Counted from the first letter of the stretch, positions 8,423-16,892 are shown. The stretch: DNA of 64,000 bases from an uncultured Acholeplasmatales bacterium (GCA_944324805.1 CALUXS010000006.1:62001-126000), one strand, 5' to 3'. A program made the numbers and translations. The notes: generated by a model from the sequence alone, not told the origin.

Positions 8423-9059
8423 AGATAGGATTATTAATAATCCAAAAATAATTGAGCTTAGTAAGAAGTTTGCACGTACAAAAGTGATATACAATTGTGC
8501 ATTAAAAGAAGTTACAACAAAATTTGAAATTTTAAATGATGATCTGAGGAGTCGCTACAATAGAGATGCGATAGAATTTATTACAGGTAGAATAAAAACA
8601 CCTGAAAGTATAATAAAGAAATTACAAAAGAAAAATTTAGATTTAACTATTGAAAATGCAGTGGAAAGATTGACTGATATTGCAGGAATTAGAGTTATAT
8701 GTTCATTTATATCTGATATTTATGAAGTTGCAGAAATGTTTACTAAGCAGGATGATATTGAAGTAATTGAAATAAAAGATTATATAAAAAATCCTAAGCC
8801 TAGTGGATATCGTAGCTTACATATGCTTGTTAAAGTGCCAGTTTTCTTTTCGTGTGAAAGAAAGGAACTAATAGTTGAAGTACAGCTTAGAACGATTGCA
8901 ATGGATTTTTGGGCAAGTTTAGAACACCAAATATATTATAAAAAAGATATTAATAATGCTAGTGATATACAAAATAGACTTAGGAGTTGTGCAGATCAAA
9001 TTACGGCTTTAGATATTGAAATGGAAGATATTCATAAGACATTACAAAAATTAAATTAA
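8397..9059 (+). CDS. Small alarmone synthetase (RelP/RelQ-type GTP pyrophosphokinase)
   Basis: 220 aa consisting of a single RelA/SpoT synthetase domain, with no hydrolase or TGS domains. Visible motifs: GRIKTPESIIKKLQKK (substrate loop), DIAGIRVICSF, PKPSGYRSLHMLV and EVQLRTIAMDFWASLEHQIY. Such enzymes transfer pyrophosphate from ATP to GDP or GTP to make (p)ppGpp and are often induced by envelope stress. The ATG at 8397 has AAAGGAG ten bases upstream inside the antiporter gene. Whether it is RelP- or RelQ-like cannot be decided by eye. Confidence 0.92.
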   Translation: MEKIFKAAEDRIINNPKIIELSKKFARTKVIYNCALKEVTTKFEILNDDLRSRYNRDAIEFITGRIKTPESIIKKLQKKNLDLTIENAVERLTDIAGIRVICSFISDIYEVAEMFTKQDDIEVIEIKDYIKNPKPSGYRSLHMLVKVPVFFSCERKELIVEVQLRTIAMDFWASLEHQIYYKKDINNASDIQNRLRSCADQITALDIEMEDIHKTLQKLN

Positions 9060-9072
9060 TAATAAAAATATA

Positions 9073-9140
9073 TTGCAAAATATATAATCTTATGATAGAA
9101 TCTAATGGACTTACTATGGTTAGTACCATGGCGGAAGGAG
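9073..9140 (+). promoter_or_regulatory. rpmE promoter and short leader hairpin
   Basis: TTGCAA (9073-9078), a 17-base spacer and TAGAAT (9096-9101) form the promoter. The short 5' leader carries a hairpin TATGGT / ACCATG (about 9115-9130) just before GGAAGGAG. L31 genes in Firmicutes often have autoregulatory mRNA leaders; a match to a known L31 leader family is only suspected here. Confidence 0.5.
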
Positions 9141-9151
9141 TGTAAAGTACA

Positions 9152-9367
9152 ATGAAAAACGGAATTCATCCAAATTATAAGACTGTAAAAGTTACTTGTA
9201 CTACTTGCGGAAACGTATTTGAAACTGGTTCAGTTCTAGACGAAATTCGTGTTGATACTTGTTCAAAATGTCATCCATTCTATACTGGTAAACAAGTATT
9301 TACTCAAGCAGATGGTCGTGTAGATCGTTTCAATAAGCGTTATGGCTTAAATAAGGAAACAAAGTAA
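9152..9367 (+). CDS. rpmE: 50S ribosomal protein L31, zinc-containing type
   Basis: 71 aa starting [20 protein letters not shown]. The two CxxC pairs at residues 16/19 and 37/40 are the zinc ligands of the C+ form of L31, which is replaced by a zinc-free paralogue in zinc starvation in some species. A strong GGAAGGAG lies ahead of the ATG at 9152. Its own promoter and terminator make it a monocistronic unit. Codon use is biased towards abundant codons, as expected for a ribosomal protein gene. Confidence 0.97.
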   Translation: MKNGIHPNYKTVKVTCTTCGNVFETGSVLDEIRVDTCSKCHPFYTGKQVFTQADGRVDRFNKRYGLNKETK

Positions 9368-9377
9368 TTTAGAAATT

Positions 9378-9402
9378 AAGAGCTTTTGAAGCTCTTTTTT
9401 TC
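9378..9402 (+). terminator. Intrinsic terminator after rpmE
   Basis: AAGAGC (9378-9383) and GCTCTT (9391-9396) around a seven-base loop, followed by a T run. Confidence 0.85.
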
Positions 9403-9414
9403 TTTATATAAAAT

Positions 9415-9440
9415 AAAAAAATGTGCCGAGCACATTTTTT
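9415..9440. terminator. Bidirectional terminator between rpmE and the aldo/keto reductase
   Basis: Perfect stem ATGTGC / GCACAT with a three-base loop, flanked by an A run on the left and a T run on the right, so it can stop transcripts from both sides. It directly abuts the stop codon of the minus-strand reductase. Confidence 0.8.
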
Positions 9441-10314
9441 ATGGTAAAGTTATATCAGTTGCTTTAATAAGATCATAGTATTCATTTCTTGTTAAATCGA
9501 TGTTTAGAGCTTTTTTATATTCTTTTAGGCGTTCAATTTTAGTTGTTCCTACAATAGGAATTATATTGGCTGGATGCTTTAATATCCAAGCTACTGCTAT
9601 AACAGATTTAGTAGTTCCATATTTGTTTGCTAGAGAATCTAGTTTTTGATTAAGCTTAATATATTTTGGATTATCGATAAAGCATTCCCAGTTAGAATTT
9701 TGTACAACAGACCATGCTTGTAATTCAATATTTTTTATTCTAGCATAATCAATTAAACCTAAAGTATAATTTTCTTTTGCCATATTGAAAAAAATACCTT
9801 CTGTAACTAGATAATTATGAATTAAAGAAAACTGCACTTGATTGTATTTGAGCTTAAATCCAGTATATTTTTCTAAAGCTTCAATTTGGAGTGGACTCAT
9901 ATTAGATACACCAAAACTTTTTACCATCCCAGTTTCGAATAAGTATGTAAAAGCCTCTTTTATTTCTTGGTAATCAACTAAGATATCAGGGCGATGAATT
10001 AATAAAGAATCAATATAAGTTGTTTTTAATAGACGTAATGATTCCTTTACATGATTAATAATATAGTGTTTACTTGAATTATAGTTTTTATTTTCACTAT
10101 CTATGCCACATTTAGTTTGGATGAATAGTTTTTCGCGTAAATCTTTTTTAGTTTCAAGAAAATTCCCAAATAGTTCCTCGCACTTTCTATTTCCATAAAT
10201 ATCTGCTAAATCAAATGAATTATAACCTAATGTAATAGCATTATCTAAAAAGTCATTAGCTTCACTTTGACTCATATTATTAATTCGCATTAAACCTAAA
10301 TAAATTTTTTTCAT
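9439..10314 (-). CDS. Aldo/keto reductase
   Basis: 291 aa TIM-barrel oxidoreductase of the YdhF/AKR type. The catalytic tetrad can be traced: Asp and Tyr in SFDLADIYGNRKCEELFG, Lys in FIQTKCGI and His in SLLIHRPD. C-terminal IVGTTKIERLKEY is the NADP(H)-binding signature region. It reduces small aldehydes or ketones, substrate unknown. The start at 10314 has AAAGGAGTA upstream on the minus strand. It is transcribed divergently from tdk with a 134-base gap between them. Confidence 0.92.
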   Translation of the reverse strand: MKKIYLGLMRINNMSQSEANDFLDNAITLGYNSFDLADIYGNRKCEELFGNFLETKKDLREKLFIQTKCGIDSENKNYNSSKHYIINHVKESLRLLKTTYIDSLLIHRPDILVDYQEIKEAFTYLFETGMVKSFGVSNMSPLQIEALEKYTGFKLKYNQVQFSLIHNYLVTEGIFFNMAKENYTLGLIDYARIKNIELQAWSVVQNSNWECFIDNPKYIKLNQKLDSLANKYGTTKSVIAVAWILKHPANIIPIVGTTKIERLKEYKKALNIDLTRNEYYDLIKATDITLP

Positions 10315-10414
10315 AAATGTATACTCCTTTTATTGGTAATTTTGTTTATGATTATTTATATTATACTTAATTTAAAAAAGTAAAAATAGTATTTAATTTT
10401 GATTTTAAAACTAG

Positions 10415-10420
10415 TATAAT
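10415..10420 (+). promoter_or_regulatory. Likely -10 element of the tdk-tadA operon
   Basis: Perfect TATAAT preceded by an AT-rich stretch with only a weak -35 (TTTAAT near 10392). It lies 28 bases before the tdk start. Confidence 0.5.
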
Positions 10421-10448
10421 GAACCTTGTATTTAGGAGTGGATAATTT

Positions 10449-11042
10449 ATGTATTATAACGAAAGTAAGACTGGCTTTGTTGAGGTTATTTGTGGACCAA
10501 TGTATGCCGGTAAAACAGAAGAACTAATAAGAAGAACAAAAAGAATGGAATTTGCTAAGAAAAAATATTTAATTTTTAAGCCTAATATTGATAATAGGTA
10601 TGCGATAAATGAAGTTGTTTCTCATAATAAAAAGAGTATGAAGGCCATTAATGTTGATATTAATCATCCTGAACAAATTCTTTCTTATGTTACAAACGAT
10701 ATTCAAGCTATTGTCATAGATGAGGTTCAATTTTTTAATGTGCGTTTATTAGATATAATAGCAAAGTTTGCGAATGAAGGTATGCGTGTTATATGTGCTG
10801 GTTTAGATTTAGATTTTAGAGGTGAACCTTTTGGGCTTATGCCAGCGTTACTTGCAATTGCAGAAAATGTAACTAAACTTACAGCTATTTGTAATAGTTG
10901 TGGCGAAGAAGCAACTAGAACACAAAGATTAGTTAATGGTAAACCGGCATACTATGATGATCCAATTGTTATGGTAGGTGCAACTGAAACTTATGAGGCA
11001 AGATGTCGCAAGTGCCATGAGGTTTTAAGACGTGAACAATAA
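10449..11042 (+). CDS. tdk: Thymidine kinase, type II
   Basis: 197 aa. P-loop CGPMYAGKTEELIRR at residues 15-29, DEVQFF near residue 91, and a C-terminal zinc site from CNSCGE (~148/151) and CRKCH (~186/189), with the lasso-loop tyrosine region following YDDPIVMVGA. It phosphorylates thymidine with ATP in the salvage pathway. The start follows TAGGAGTGG. The 3' end overlaps the next gene by 11 bases, suggesting coupled translation with tadA. Confidence 0.97.
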   Translation: MYYNESKTGFVEVICGPMYAGKTEELIRRTKRMEFAKKKYLIFKPNIDNRYAINEVVSHNKKSMKAINVDINHPEQILSYVTNDIQAIVIDEVQFFNVRLLDIIAKFANEGMRVICAGLDLDFRGEPFGLMPALLAIAENVTKLTAICNSCGEEATRTQRLVNGKPAYYDDPIVMVGATETYEARCRKCHEVLRREQ

Positions 11043-11490
11043 ATTTATGGAGGCCGCATATAAGGAGGCTTTAAAGGCATATAAAAAGAATGAAGTTCCT
11101 GTTGGTGCAGTTATAGTAAGAGATGGAAAAATAATTGCTCGTGGACATAATTTAAGAGAAAGCAAGCAAAACAGTTTAGCACATGCGGAAATTATTGCAA
11201 TAGCTAAAGCATGTAAGAAAATTGGCTTTTGGCGCTTAGATGATGTGGAAATATATGTTACACTTGAGCCTTGTCCTATGTGTACAGGGGCTATTATACA
11301 ATCACGAATTCCCCGATTATATTTTGGTGCATTAGATAAGAGAAATGGATCTGTAATAAGTAATTTAAAAATGCTTGATAATGTGTATACACATAAAGTT
11401 AATTATGTATATGAACAAGATTTACGATTTAGTCAAATTTTAACAGATTTTTTTAAAGAAATGAGAAGTAAGAAAAATGAATCAAAGTAA
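11032..11490 (+). CDS. tadA: tRNA-specific adenosine deaminase
   Basis: 152 aa zinc deaminase that converts adenosine 34 of tRNA-Arg(ACG) to inosine. The catalytic HAE (~51-53) and EPCPMCTGA (~79-87) motifs are intact. GTG at 11032 is chosen as start because GAGG lies about ten bases upstream inside tdk; an ATG at 11047 has no ribosome binding site. The C-terminal lysine-rich tail overlaps the start of the following ECF gene by 14 bases. Confidence 0.93.
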   Translation: MNNKFMEAAYKEALKAYKKNEVPVGAVIVRDGKIIARGHNLRESKQNSLAHAEIIAIAKACKKIGFWRLDDVEIYVTLEPCPMCTGAIIQSRIPRLYFGALDKRNGSVISNLKMLDNVYTHKVNYVYEQDLRFSQILTDFFKEMRSKKNESK

Positions 11491-12031
11491 GAAAATAATA
11501 ATAACATCACTTTTTATAGCTATGGGAGTAGTTTTACCATTATGCTTCCATATGATTCCTAGTGGGGGTAATATATTTTTGCCAATGCATTTGCCAGTTA
11601 TTTTAGGCGGAATGGTTGTAGGACCTTTTTATGGTATTTTAATTGGTATTCTAACACCAACAATTTCGCATCTTTTGACATCGATGCCACCTGCCGCTGT
11701 ATATCCTGGAATGATGCTAGAATTAATAAGCTATGCTTTTTTTAGTGGTCTTTTTGTTAAGGTTATTAAAACTAAAAATAATATTTTAAATGCATACTTG
11801 GCATTAATACCTAGTATGCTAATAGGAAGAATTGTTTCTGGACTAACTAATGCGTTTATTTTTCAGGCAGGAAAATATAATTTTCATACATGGATAACAC
11901 TTTCTTTTGTCACTAGTTTGCCTGGAATCATAATTCAGTTAGCGATTATTCCTGCTTTATATGTCTTTATAAATAATGTAGTTTTAAGTAAGAAGAAGAT
12001 TTCAAATATTGAAATTGATAGTAAAAAATAG
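11477..12031 (+). CDS. ECF transporter S component (vitamin uptake), substrate uncertain
   Basis: 184 aa with about six membrane segments. The FLPMHLPVILGGMVVGPFYG motif and the following GILIGILTP stretch are characteristic of one S-component subgroup of energy-coupling factor transporters, in which a small membrane protein binds a vitamin and shares a common EcfAA'T module. The subgroup includes proteins annotated as pantothenate-type, but the ligand cannot be assigned here. It ends the tdk-tadA operon and is followed by a terminator. No vitamin riboswitch precedes it. Confidence 0.8.
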   Translation: MNQSKKIIITSLFIAMGVVLPLCFHMIPSGGNIFLPMHLPVILGGMVVGPFYGILIGILTPTISHLLTSMPPAAVYPGMMLELISYAFFSGLFVKVIKTKNNILNAYLALIPSMLIGRIVSGLTNAFIFQAGKYNFHTWITLSFVTSLPGIIIQLAIIPALYVFINNVVLSKKKISNIEIDSKK

Positions 12032-12035
12032 TATT

Positions 12036-12058
12036 AAGGAGATTATTCTCCTTTTTTT
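12036..12058 (+). terminator. Intrinsic terminator after the ECF gene
   Basis: AAGGAG (12036-12041) and CTCCTT (12048-12053) with a six-base loop and a T run. Confidence 0.7.
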
Positions 12059-12222
12059 ATTATAAAAAACGAAAAATTTTCTTAAAAATTATAAAATTTT
12101 GATTAATGTAGATAATTATGTTTAAAATTTAGTTATTTATTTTATCTATGCATTAAAATAAAATAACAGGTGTTTTTTTAAGTAGAAAATTGAATTGTAT
12201 TTTCTTTAAAAAAGCCAAAAAA

Positions 12223-12361
12223 GAAAACGTTTTTAAAAAATATAATTCGTTTTTGTTGACAATAATATGACAATTTTCTATAATAATGTCAGTGAAGCGC
12301 TTTTATCGATTCTTTTAAAATATTGTGGGTTTATTTTTTTATGAAATATGAAAGCGTTTAA
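12223..12361 (+). promoter_or_regulatory. mgl-gal operon promoter with three CcpA/LacI-type boxes
   Basis: TTGACA (12256-12261), a 17-base spacer and TATAAT (12279-12284) are a consensus sigma-A promoter. Three boxes with the CG-centred LacI/CcpA pattern surround it: GAAAACGTTTTT (12223-12234), TGAAGCGCTTTTA (12293-12305, at the expected transcription start) and TGAAAGCGTTTAA (12349-12361). Catabolite repression by CcpA and/or a galactose repressor is inferred; no such regulator is encoded nearby. The rest of the 12059-12404 gap is AT-rich with no further recognisable element. Confidence 0.75.
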
Positions 12362-12404
12362 AATTAAGTATTTTTCATAAGACATAGGAGGAAAATTTAA
12401 TATT

Positions 12405-13601
12405 ATGAAAATGAAAAAAGTTTTTATGGGAGCTGCAGTAGCTGCTCTAGGTTTATTCACTGCAAGCTGTAGTGATAATGGTGGTAAGTTAAATCAAGAT
12501 AAACCATTAATTTTCTTTAATCGTCAGCCATCTGATCCTACTACTGGTGCAATTGATATGGACACTATGAATTTTTCAGACCAAACATATTATGTTGGTT
12601 TCGATGCAGCTGGTGGTGGTGCTGTTCAAGGTAAATTAATTACAGATTATCTTGCAACTAAAACAAAAGCTGAAATTGACAAAAATGGCGACGGATACAT
12701 TGGCTATTGTTTATTTATTGGTGACATTGGTCATAATGACTCAAAAGCTCGTACTGAAGGTATCCGTAAGGCTTTAGGAACATGGAAAGATTCTACTGAT
12801 CCTTCTAATAAACAAGAAGGAAAAGTAACTGTTAAAGATGGTGAATTAAAGGTTAAAGAGCTTGATGCAAAAGAAATGAAGAGTGATGCTGGTGCTACTT
12901 GGGATGCTACAACTGCAACAACTTCTACTGGAACTTGGTTCTCACAATATGGTGATCAAATTGATTTATTAGTTTCTAATAATGATGGTATGGCTATGGG
13001 TGCTTTAAAGAGCTCATCATTTGTTGATGGAACTCCAATTTTTGGTTACGATGCTAACTTAGACGCTTTAGAAGCAGTTAAGGCTGGTACTTTAACAGGT
13101 ACAGTTTCACAAAACGTTGATGCACAAGCTATTGGTACTCTACAACTAATTCGTAATATGTTAGATGGTGTTACTGGTGCTGATGTTGTTAAAAAAGGTA
13201 TTACTGAAAAGGATCAATATGGTAATCAAGTAACTGCAGAAATGCAATATAAGTCTGATACAAAGGCATTATTAGCTCTTAATAGTGGAATTAATAAGGA
13301 TAATGTTGATAATTATTTAAATACACGCGATTCAGGTATTAAACAAATTAATGGTGAAGAAAAGAAAGTTTTATTAACTCTATACAATTCTAGCGATAAC
13401 TTCTTATCTTCTTCATATAAACCAGCTTTAGAGTATTATGCAAAATTATTAAATATCAAATTAACTATTGTTGAAGGCGATGGTCAAAGTGAGTCTACAT
13501 GTTTAGATAAATTTACAAACTTAGATCAATATGATGCTTATGCAGTAAATATGGTTAAGACTAATTCAGGTCAAGATTATTTACGTAAACTTAAAGCTTA
13601 A
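12405..13601 (+). CDS. mglB: Galactose/methyl-galactoside-binding lipoprotein, apparently circularly permuted MglB
   Basis: 398 aa with a lipoprotein signal (LFTASC, lipidated Cys22). It carries MglB ligand and calcium motifs in permuted order. Only a short linker after Cys22 leads to PLIFFNRQP (N39, like E. coli N91). Then come a DKNGDGYIG calcium loop (92-100), GHNDSKARTEG (H110, D112, R116), TWDATTA (W166), SNNDGMAMGA (~N192), FGYDA (D216) and SQNVD (N237). The segment normally at the N-terminus, LYNSSDNF with D331 and F333 (like D14 and F16), is at residues 321-385. All sugar contacts are therefore retained. It is the first gene of the mgl-gal operon; AGGAGG lies 13 bases upstream. Confidence 0.9.
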   Translation: MKMKKVFMGAAVAALGLFTASCSDNGGKLNQDKPLIFFNRQPSDPTTGAIDMDTMNFSDQTYYVGFDAAGGGAVQGKLITDYLATKTKAEIDKNGDGYIGYCLFIGDIGHNDSKARTEGIRKALGTWKDSTDPSNKQEGKVTVKDGELKVKELDAKEMKSDAGATWDATTATTSTGTWFSQYGDQIDLLVSNNDGMAMGALKSSSFVDGTPIFGYDANLDALEAVKAGTLTGTVSQNVDAQAIGTLQLIRNMLDGVTGADVVKKGITEKDQYGNQVTAEMQYKSDTKALLALNSGINKDNVDNYLNTRDSGIKQINGEEKKVLLTLYNSSDNFLSSSYKPALEYYAKLLNIKLTIVEGDGQSESTCLDKFTNLDQYDAYAVNMVKTNSGQDYLRKLKA

Positions 13602-13623
13602 TTTATAATGATTTTATGATGAG

Positions 13624-13645
13624 GGTTCTACATACGTGTAGAACC
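13624..13645 (+). terminator. Intercistronic hairpin between mglB and mglA
   Basis: Nine-base perfect stem GGTTCTACA / TGTAGAACC with a TACG loop and only a short T stretch. Probably a leaky terminator or mRNA-stabilising hairpin that keeps binding-protein expression above that of the membrane components. Confidence 0.65.
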
Positions 13646-13673
13646 TTTATCGAGATTTTAGGAGGTTTGAATT

Positions 13674-15185
13674 ATGGAACAACAACAAGTTAATACAACC
13701 CCTATATTAAAAATTTCTAATTTATCGAAGCGATTTGGTAAAAATCAGGTTCTATCTGGAATAGAACTAGAAATAAAAAAGGGAACTGTAATGGGTTTAA
13801 TGGGTGAAAATGGTGCTGGTAAATCCACAATGATGAAATGTCTTTTTGGAATTTACGAGAAGGATGAAGGAGATATTTATTTAGATGGGCAATTAGTTAA
13901 CTTTTCTGGTCCAAAGGATGCACTTGAAAATGGTGTTGCTATGGTGCATCAAGAATTAAATCAGTGTCTAGAGCGTAGTGTTGCCGATAATATGTTTTTA
14001 GGAAGATATCCTACTAAATATGGAATGATTGATGAAAAAGTAATGGAAGAAAAAACAAATCAATTATTTGCTAGATTAGGAATGTATATTTCTCCTAAAA
14101 CTATTATGAAGAAGATGTCAGTTTCAATGCGCCAAATGGTTGAAATAGCCAAAGCTGTTTCCTATGATTCTAAAATAATAGTTCTTGATGAGCCTACCTC
14201 ATCGCTAACAGAAAAAGAAGTTAAAAAACTTTTTTCTATTGTTAATGAATTAAAAAAACAAGGTATTTCATTTGTATATATTTCTCATAAAATGGATGAG
14301 ATTTTTGAGATATGTGATGAAGTATCTGTATTAAGAGATGGTAAAATGATTATGACTAAATCTACTAATGAGACAACTATGCAAGAATTAGTTGCTGCAA
14401 TGGTTGGTAGATCACTAGATAATCGTTTCCCACCTGTAGATAATGAACCAGGAGATGTAATATTAGAGTTACGTAATTTATCGACTAGATTTGCTCCTCA
14501 ATTAAAAGACATTAATCTTAACGTTAGAAAAGGAGAAATACTAGGCCTATATGGACTTGTAGGTGCTGGGCGTAGTGAGTTGTTAGAAACGCTATTTGGA
14601 TTACGTACTATTGCTTATGGCGATATAATTTATGATGGAAAGCAAATGGTTTTTGCAAATAGTGCTGATGCAATGAGTTATGATTTTGCATTTGTTACTG
14701 AAGAACGAAAATTCAATGGTATGTTTGGTAAAGAAACGATAAAATTTAATACTTGTATTTCTAATCTAGATAAGTATAAGAAAAATGGAGTTTTATCTAA
14801 CGCACAAATGTATGATGCAACGACAAAAGCTATTTCAAATATGAGTGTTAAATGTATGGGTCCTGATGAGATAATTTCTGCTTTATCAGGTGGAAACCAA
14901 CAAAAGGTTATTATTGGTAAATGGCTAGAAAGAAATCCTAATGTATTCTTACTTGATGAACCAACTAGAGGTATTGATGTTGGTGCAAAATATGAAATTT
15001 ATCAGTTAATAATAAATATGGCAAAAGAAGGTAAAACTATCATTGTTGTTTCTTCAGAAATGCCTGAAATTTTAGGTATTACAAATAGAATAGCTGTAAT
15101 GTCAAATTATCGTTTAGCAGGTATAGTTAATACAAAAGAAACAAATCAAGAAGAATTATTAAATTTATCTGCGAAATATTTATAA
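13674..15185 (+). CDS. mglA: Galactose/methyl-galactoside ABC transporter ATPase (duplicated NBD)
   Basis: 503 aa with two fused ATPase domains, as usual for sugar importers of the MglA/RbsA class. NBD1 has Walker A MGENGAGKSTMMK (~43) and Walker B VLDEPTSSLT. NBD2 has the class-typical degenerate Walker A LVGAGRSEL, a canonical LSGGNQQK signature and LLDEPTRGIDVG. It powers uptake with MglC. GGAGGTTTG precedes the ATG at 13674. It follows mglB after a hairpin and is 12 bases from the mglC start chosen here. Confidence 0.95.
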   Translation: MEQQQVNTTPILKISNLSKRFGKNQVLSGIELEIKKGTVMGLMGENGAGKSTMMKCLFGIYEKDEGDIYLDGQLVNFSGPKDALENGVAMVHQELNQCLERSVADNMFLGRYPTKYGMIDEKVMEEKTNQLFARLGMYISPKTIMKKMSVSMRQMVEIAKAVSYDSKIIVLDEPTSSLTEKEVKKLFSIVNELKKQGISFVYISHKMDEIFEICDEVSVLRDGKMIMTKSTNETTMQELVAAMVGRSLDNRFPPVDNEPGDVILELRNLSTRFAPQLKDINLNVRKGEILGLYGLVGAGRSELLETLFGLRTIAYGDIIYDGKQMVFANSADAMSYDFAFVTEERKFNGMFGKETIKFNTCISNLDKYKKNGVLSNAQMYDATTKAISNMSVKCMGPDEIISALSGGNQQKVIIGKWLERNPNVFLLDEPTRGIDVGAKYEIYQLIINMAKEGKTIIVVSSEMPEILGITNRIAVMSNYRLAGIVNTKETNQEELLNLSAKYL

Positions 15186-15197
15186 GGAGTGAAAAAA

Positions 15198-16841
15198 ATG
15201 CAAAATGATACAAGAAACATGTTAACTCTAAAAGATAATGAAAAAATATTAGATTATGAAAAGAGAATCTATGACCTTCGTAAAGATGGAGCACAAGCAT
15301 GTGATTTAATTAGTGATAAAATAAGAGAAGTAAAGAAAAATAAAATGCTCTCTCAAAGTAAAAAAGAAGAATTGATTGCATCATTAAATCAAAAACTTTT
15401 AAAAGCCAAAGAAATAAAACTAAAAAATAAGTTAGAATTACGTAGACTTATCGTAGAAGCAAAAAATTATGCAAAAAGTATATCTATTCCAGAATATAAA
15501 AAGGCTCACTTAGAGGAGAAAAAGCTTAAAAAAGAATACAAAAAAGATTATAAAGCTGAATTATCTAAAGCTAAGAATGACCATATTGCAAGAATGAATA
15601 AGATAGATAAAACTGATAGTGTAGCTTTAAAAAAGGAAAAAACATATTATAAATCAGTTTTATTTGATTTGAAAAAGGAATATTTAAATAAGGTTCAAGA
15701 AGTAAAAGATTCGACATATAACATTCATCTAGATTTATATAACGAATTAAATTTATTTGGTGGTGGAAAGGTTAATTACTTAGAAGCTAAAAATCATCAA
15801 TTTATTGAATATGTTTATAGATTCAATCTTAAAGACTTCTTATTAAAGAACGGATTATATATAATAATTTTGATTTTCTTTATTGTCTGTGTTATTATAA
15901 CTCCTATTTTAGGAAAAGGTAATTTATTAACTATAAGACACATTTTCAGTATTCTTGAACAATCTGCTACGCCAATTTTTTATGCTTTAGGTGTTGCTGG
16001 ATTGATATTGCTTGCAGGTACTGACTTATCAATTGGTCGTATGGTTGGTTTAGGTGCTGTTATTACTGGTGTTATATTACACAAGGGAACTAACATAGTT
16101 CAGTTCTTTAGTTTTGGACAATGGAATTTTGATAACATTCCTATGTTTATTAGAGTTGTTATGGCTCTTGGATTATCTGTTCTATTTTGTACTTTATTTA
16201 GTGCACTAGCCGGATTCTTTACTGCTAAATTTAAGATGCATCCATTTATTACAACTTTATCAACTCAATTGTTAATTTATGGTATGTTATATTATGCTAC
16301 TAAAGGAACTCCAGTAGGTGCAATGGATCCAAATATCCAAGATGCTATTGGTGGAACAATAAGAATTTTTGGTTATGGTTTCCCTAAATTGTTCTTATAT
16401 GCTATTGTTGCAATTATAATTGTTTCATTTATTTGGAATAAGACTAAATTCGGTAAGAATATGTATGCTGTAGGTGGAAATTCTGAGGCTGCATCAGTTT
16501 CTGGTATATCAGTATTTTGGACTACACTTGGTGTATTCATAATGGCAGGTATATTATATGGTTTTGGTTCATTCTTTGAATCATTTAGAGCAAATGCCTC
16601 TGCTGGTACTGGATATGGTTTCGAGTTAAATGCTATTGCTGCCTGTGTTGTTGGTGGTATTTCATTTAGTGGTGGTATCGGTAAAATAAAAGGAGCAGTA
16701 TTTGGTGTTTTCATCTTTACAGGTTTAACATATTGTTTAACAGTATTAGGTGTTGATACAAATCTTCAATTCGTTTTAAAGGGTGTCATTATTATGACAG
16801 CTGTTGCATTAGACTGTGCAAAATATCTAAAGAAGAAATAA
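15198..16841 (+). CDS. mglC: Galactose ABC transporter permease with long N-terminal charged extension
   Basis: 547 aa. The C-terminal ~330 residues are a standard MglC/RbsC permease, with GLILLAGTDLSIGRMVGLGA and GKNMYAVGGNSEAASVSGIS visible. The first ~215 residues are an extra, lysine- and glutamate-rich, mostly helical region with coiled-coil character and no signal; the first membrane helix begins near residue 217 (LYIIILIFFIVCV). Typical MglC is about 335 aa. The ATG at 15198 is chosen over a GTG at 15189 because AAGGAG sits eight bases ahead. The extension is presumably cytoplasmic. Confidence 0.9.
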   Translation: MQNDTRNMLTLKDNEKILDYEKRIYDLRKDGAQACDLISDKIREVKKNKMLSQSKKEELIASLNQKLLKAKEIKLKNKLELRRLIVEAKNYAKSISIPEYKKAHLEEKKLKKEYKKDYKAELSKAKNDHIARMNKIDKTDSVALKKEKTYYKSVLFDLKKEYLNKVQEVKDSTYNIHLDLYNELNLFGGGKVNYLEAKNHQFIEYVYRFNLKDFLLKNGLYIIILIFFIVCVIITPILGKGNLLTIRHIFSILEQSATPIFYALGVAGLILLAGTDLSIGRMVGLGAVITGVILHKGTNIVQFFSFGQWNFDNIPMFIRVVMALGLSVLFCTLFSALAGFFTAKFKMHPFITTLSTQLLIYGMLYYATKGTPVGAMDPNIQDAIGGTIRIFGYGFPKLFLYAIVAIIIVSFIWNKTKFGKNMYAVGGNSEAASVSGISVFWTTLGVFIMAGILYGFGSFFESFRANASAGTGYGFELNAIAACVVGGISFSGGIGKIKGAVFGVFIFTGLTYCLTVLGVDTNLQFVLKGVIIMTAVALDCAKYLKKK

Positions 16842-16853
16842 TAGAAATTTTAG

Positions 16854-16873
16854 TGGAGGGAATAATCCCTCCA
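16854..16873 (+). terminator. Intercistronic hairpin between mglC and galM
   Basis: Eight-base stem TGGAGGGA / TCCCTCCA with a four-base loop and only two T residues after it. Likely an attenuating or stabilising hairpin rather than a full terminator, since galM follows at 16893 without a visible promoter. Confidence 0.55.
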
Positions 16874-16892
16874 TTAATTGTATGAGGTCATT

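Noticed and set aside
12405-13601. MglB explained as a tandem duplication or C-terminal fusion
   Set aside because: Only a few residues separate the lipid Cys from the FFN strand, so there is no canonical N-terminal segment at the front; a duplication would leave one.
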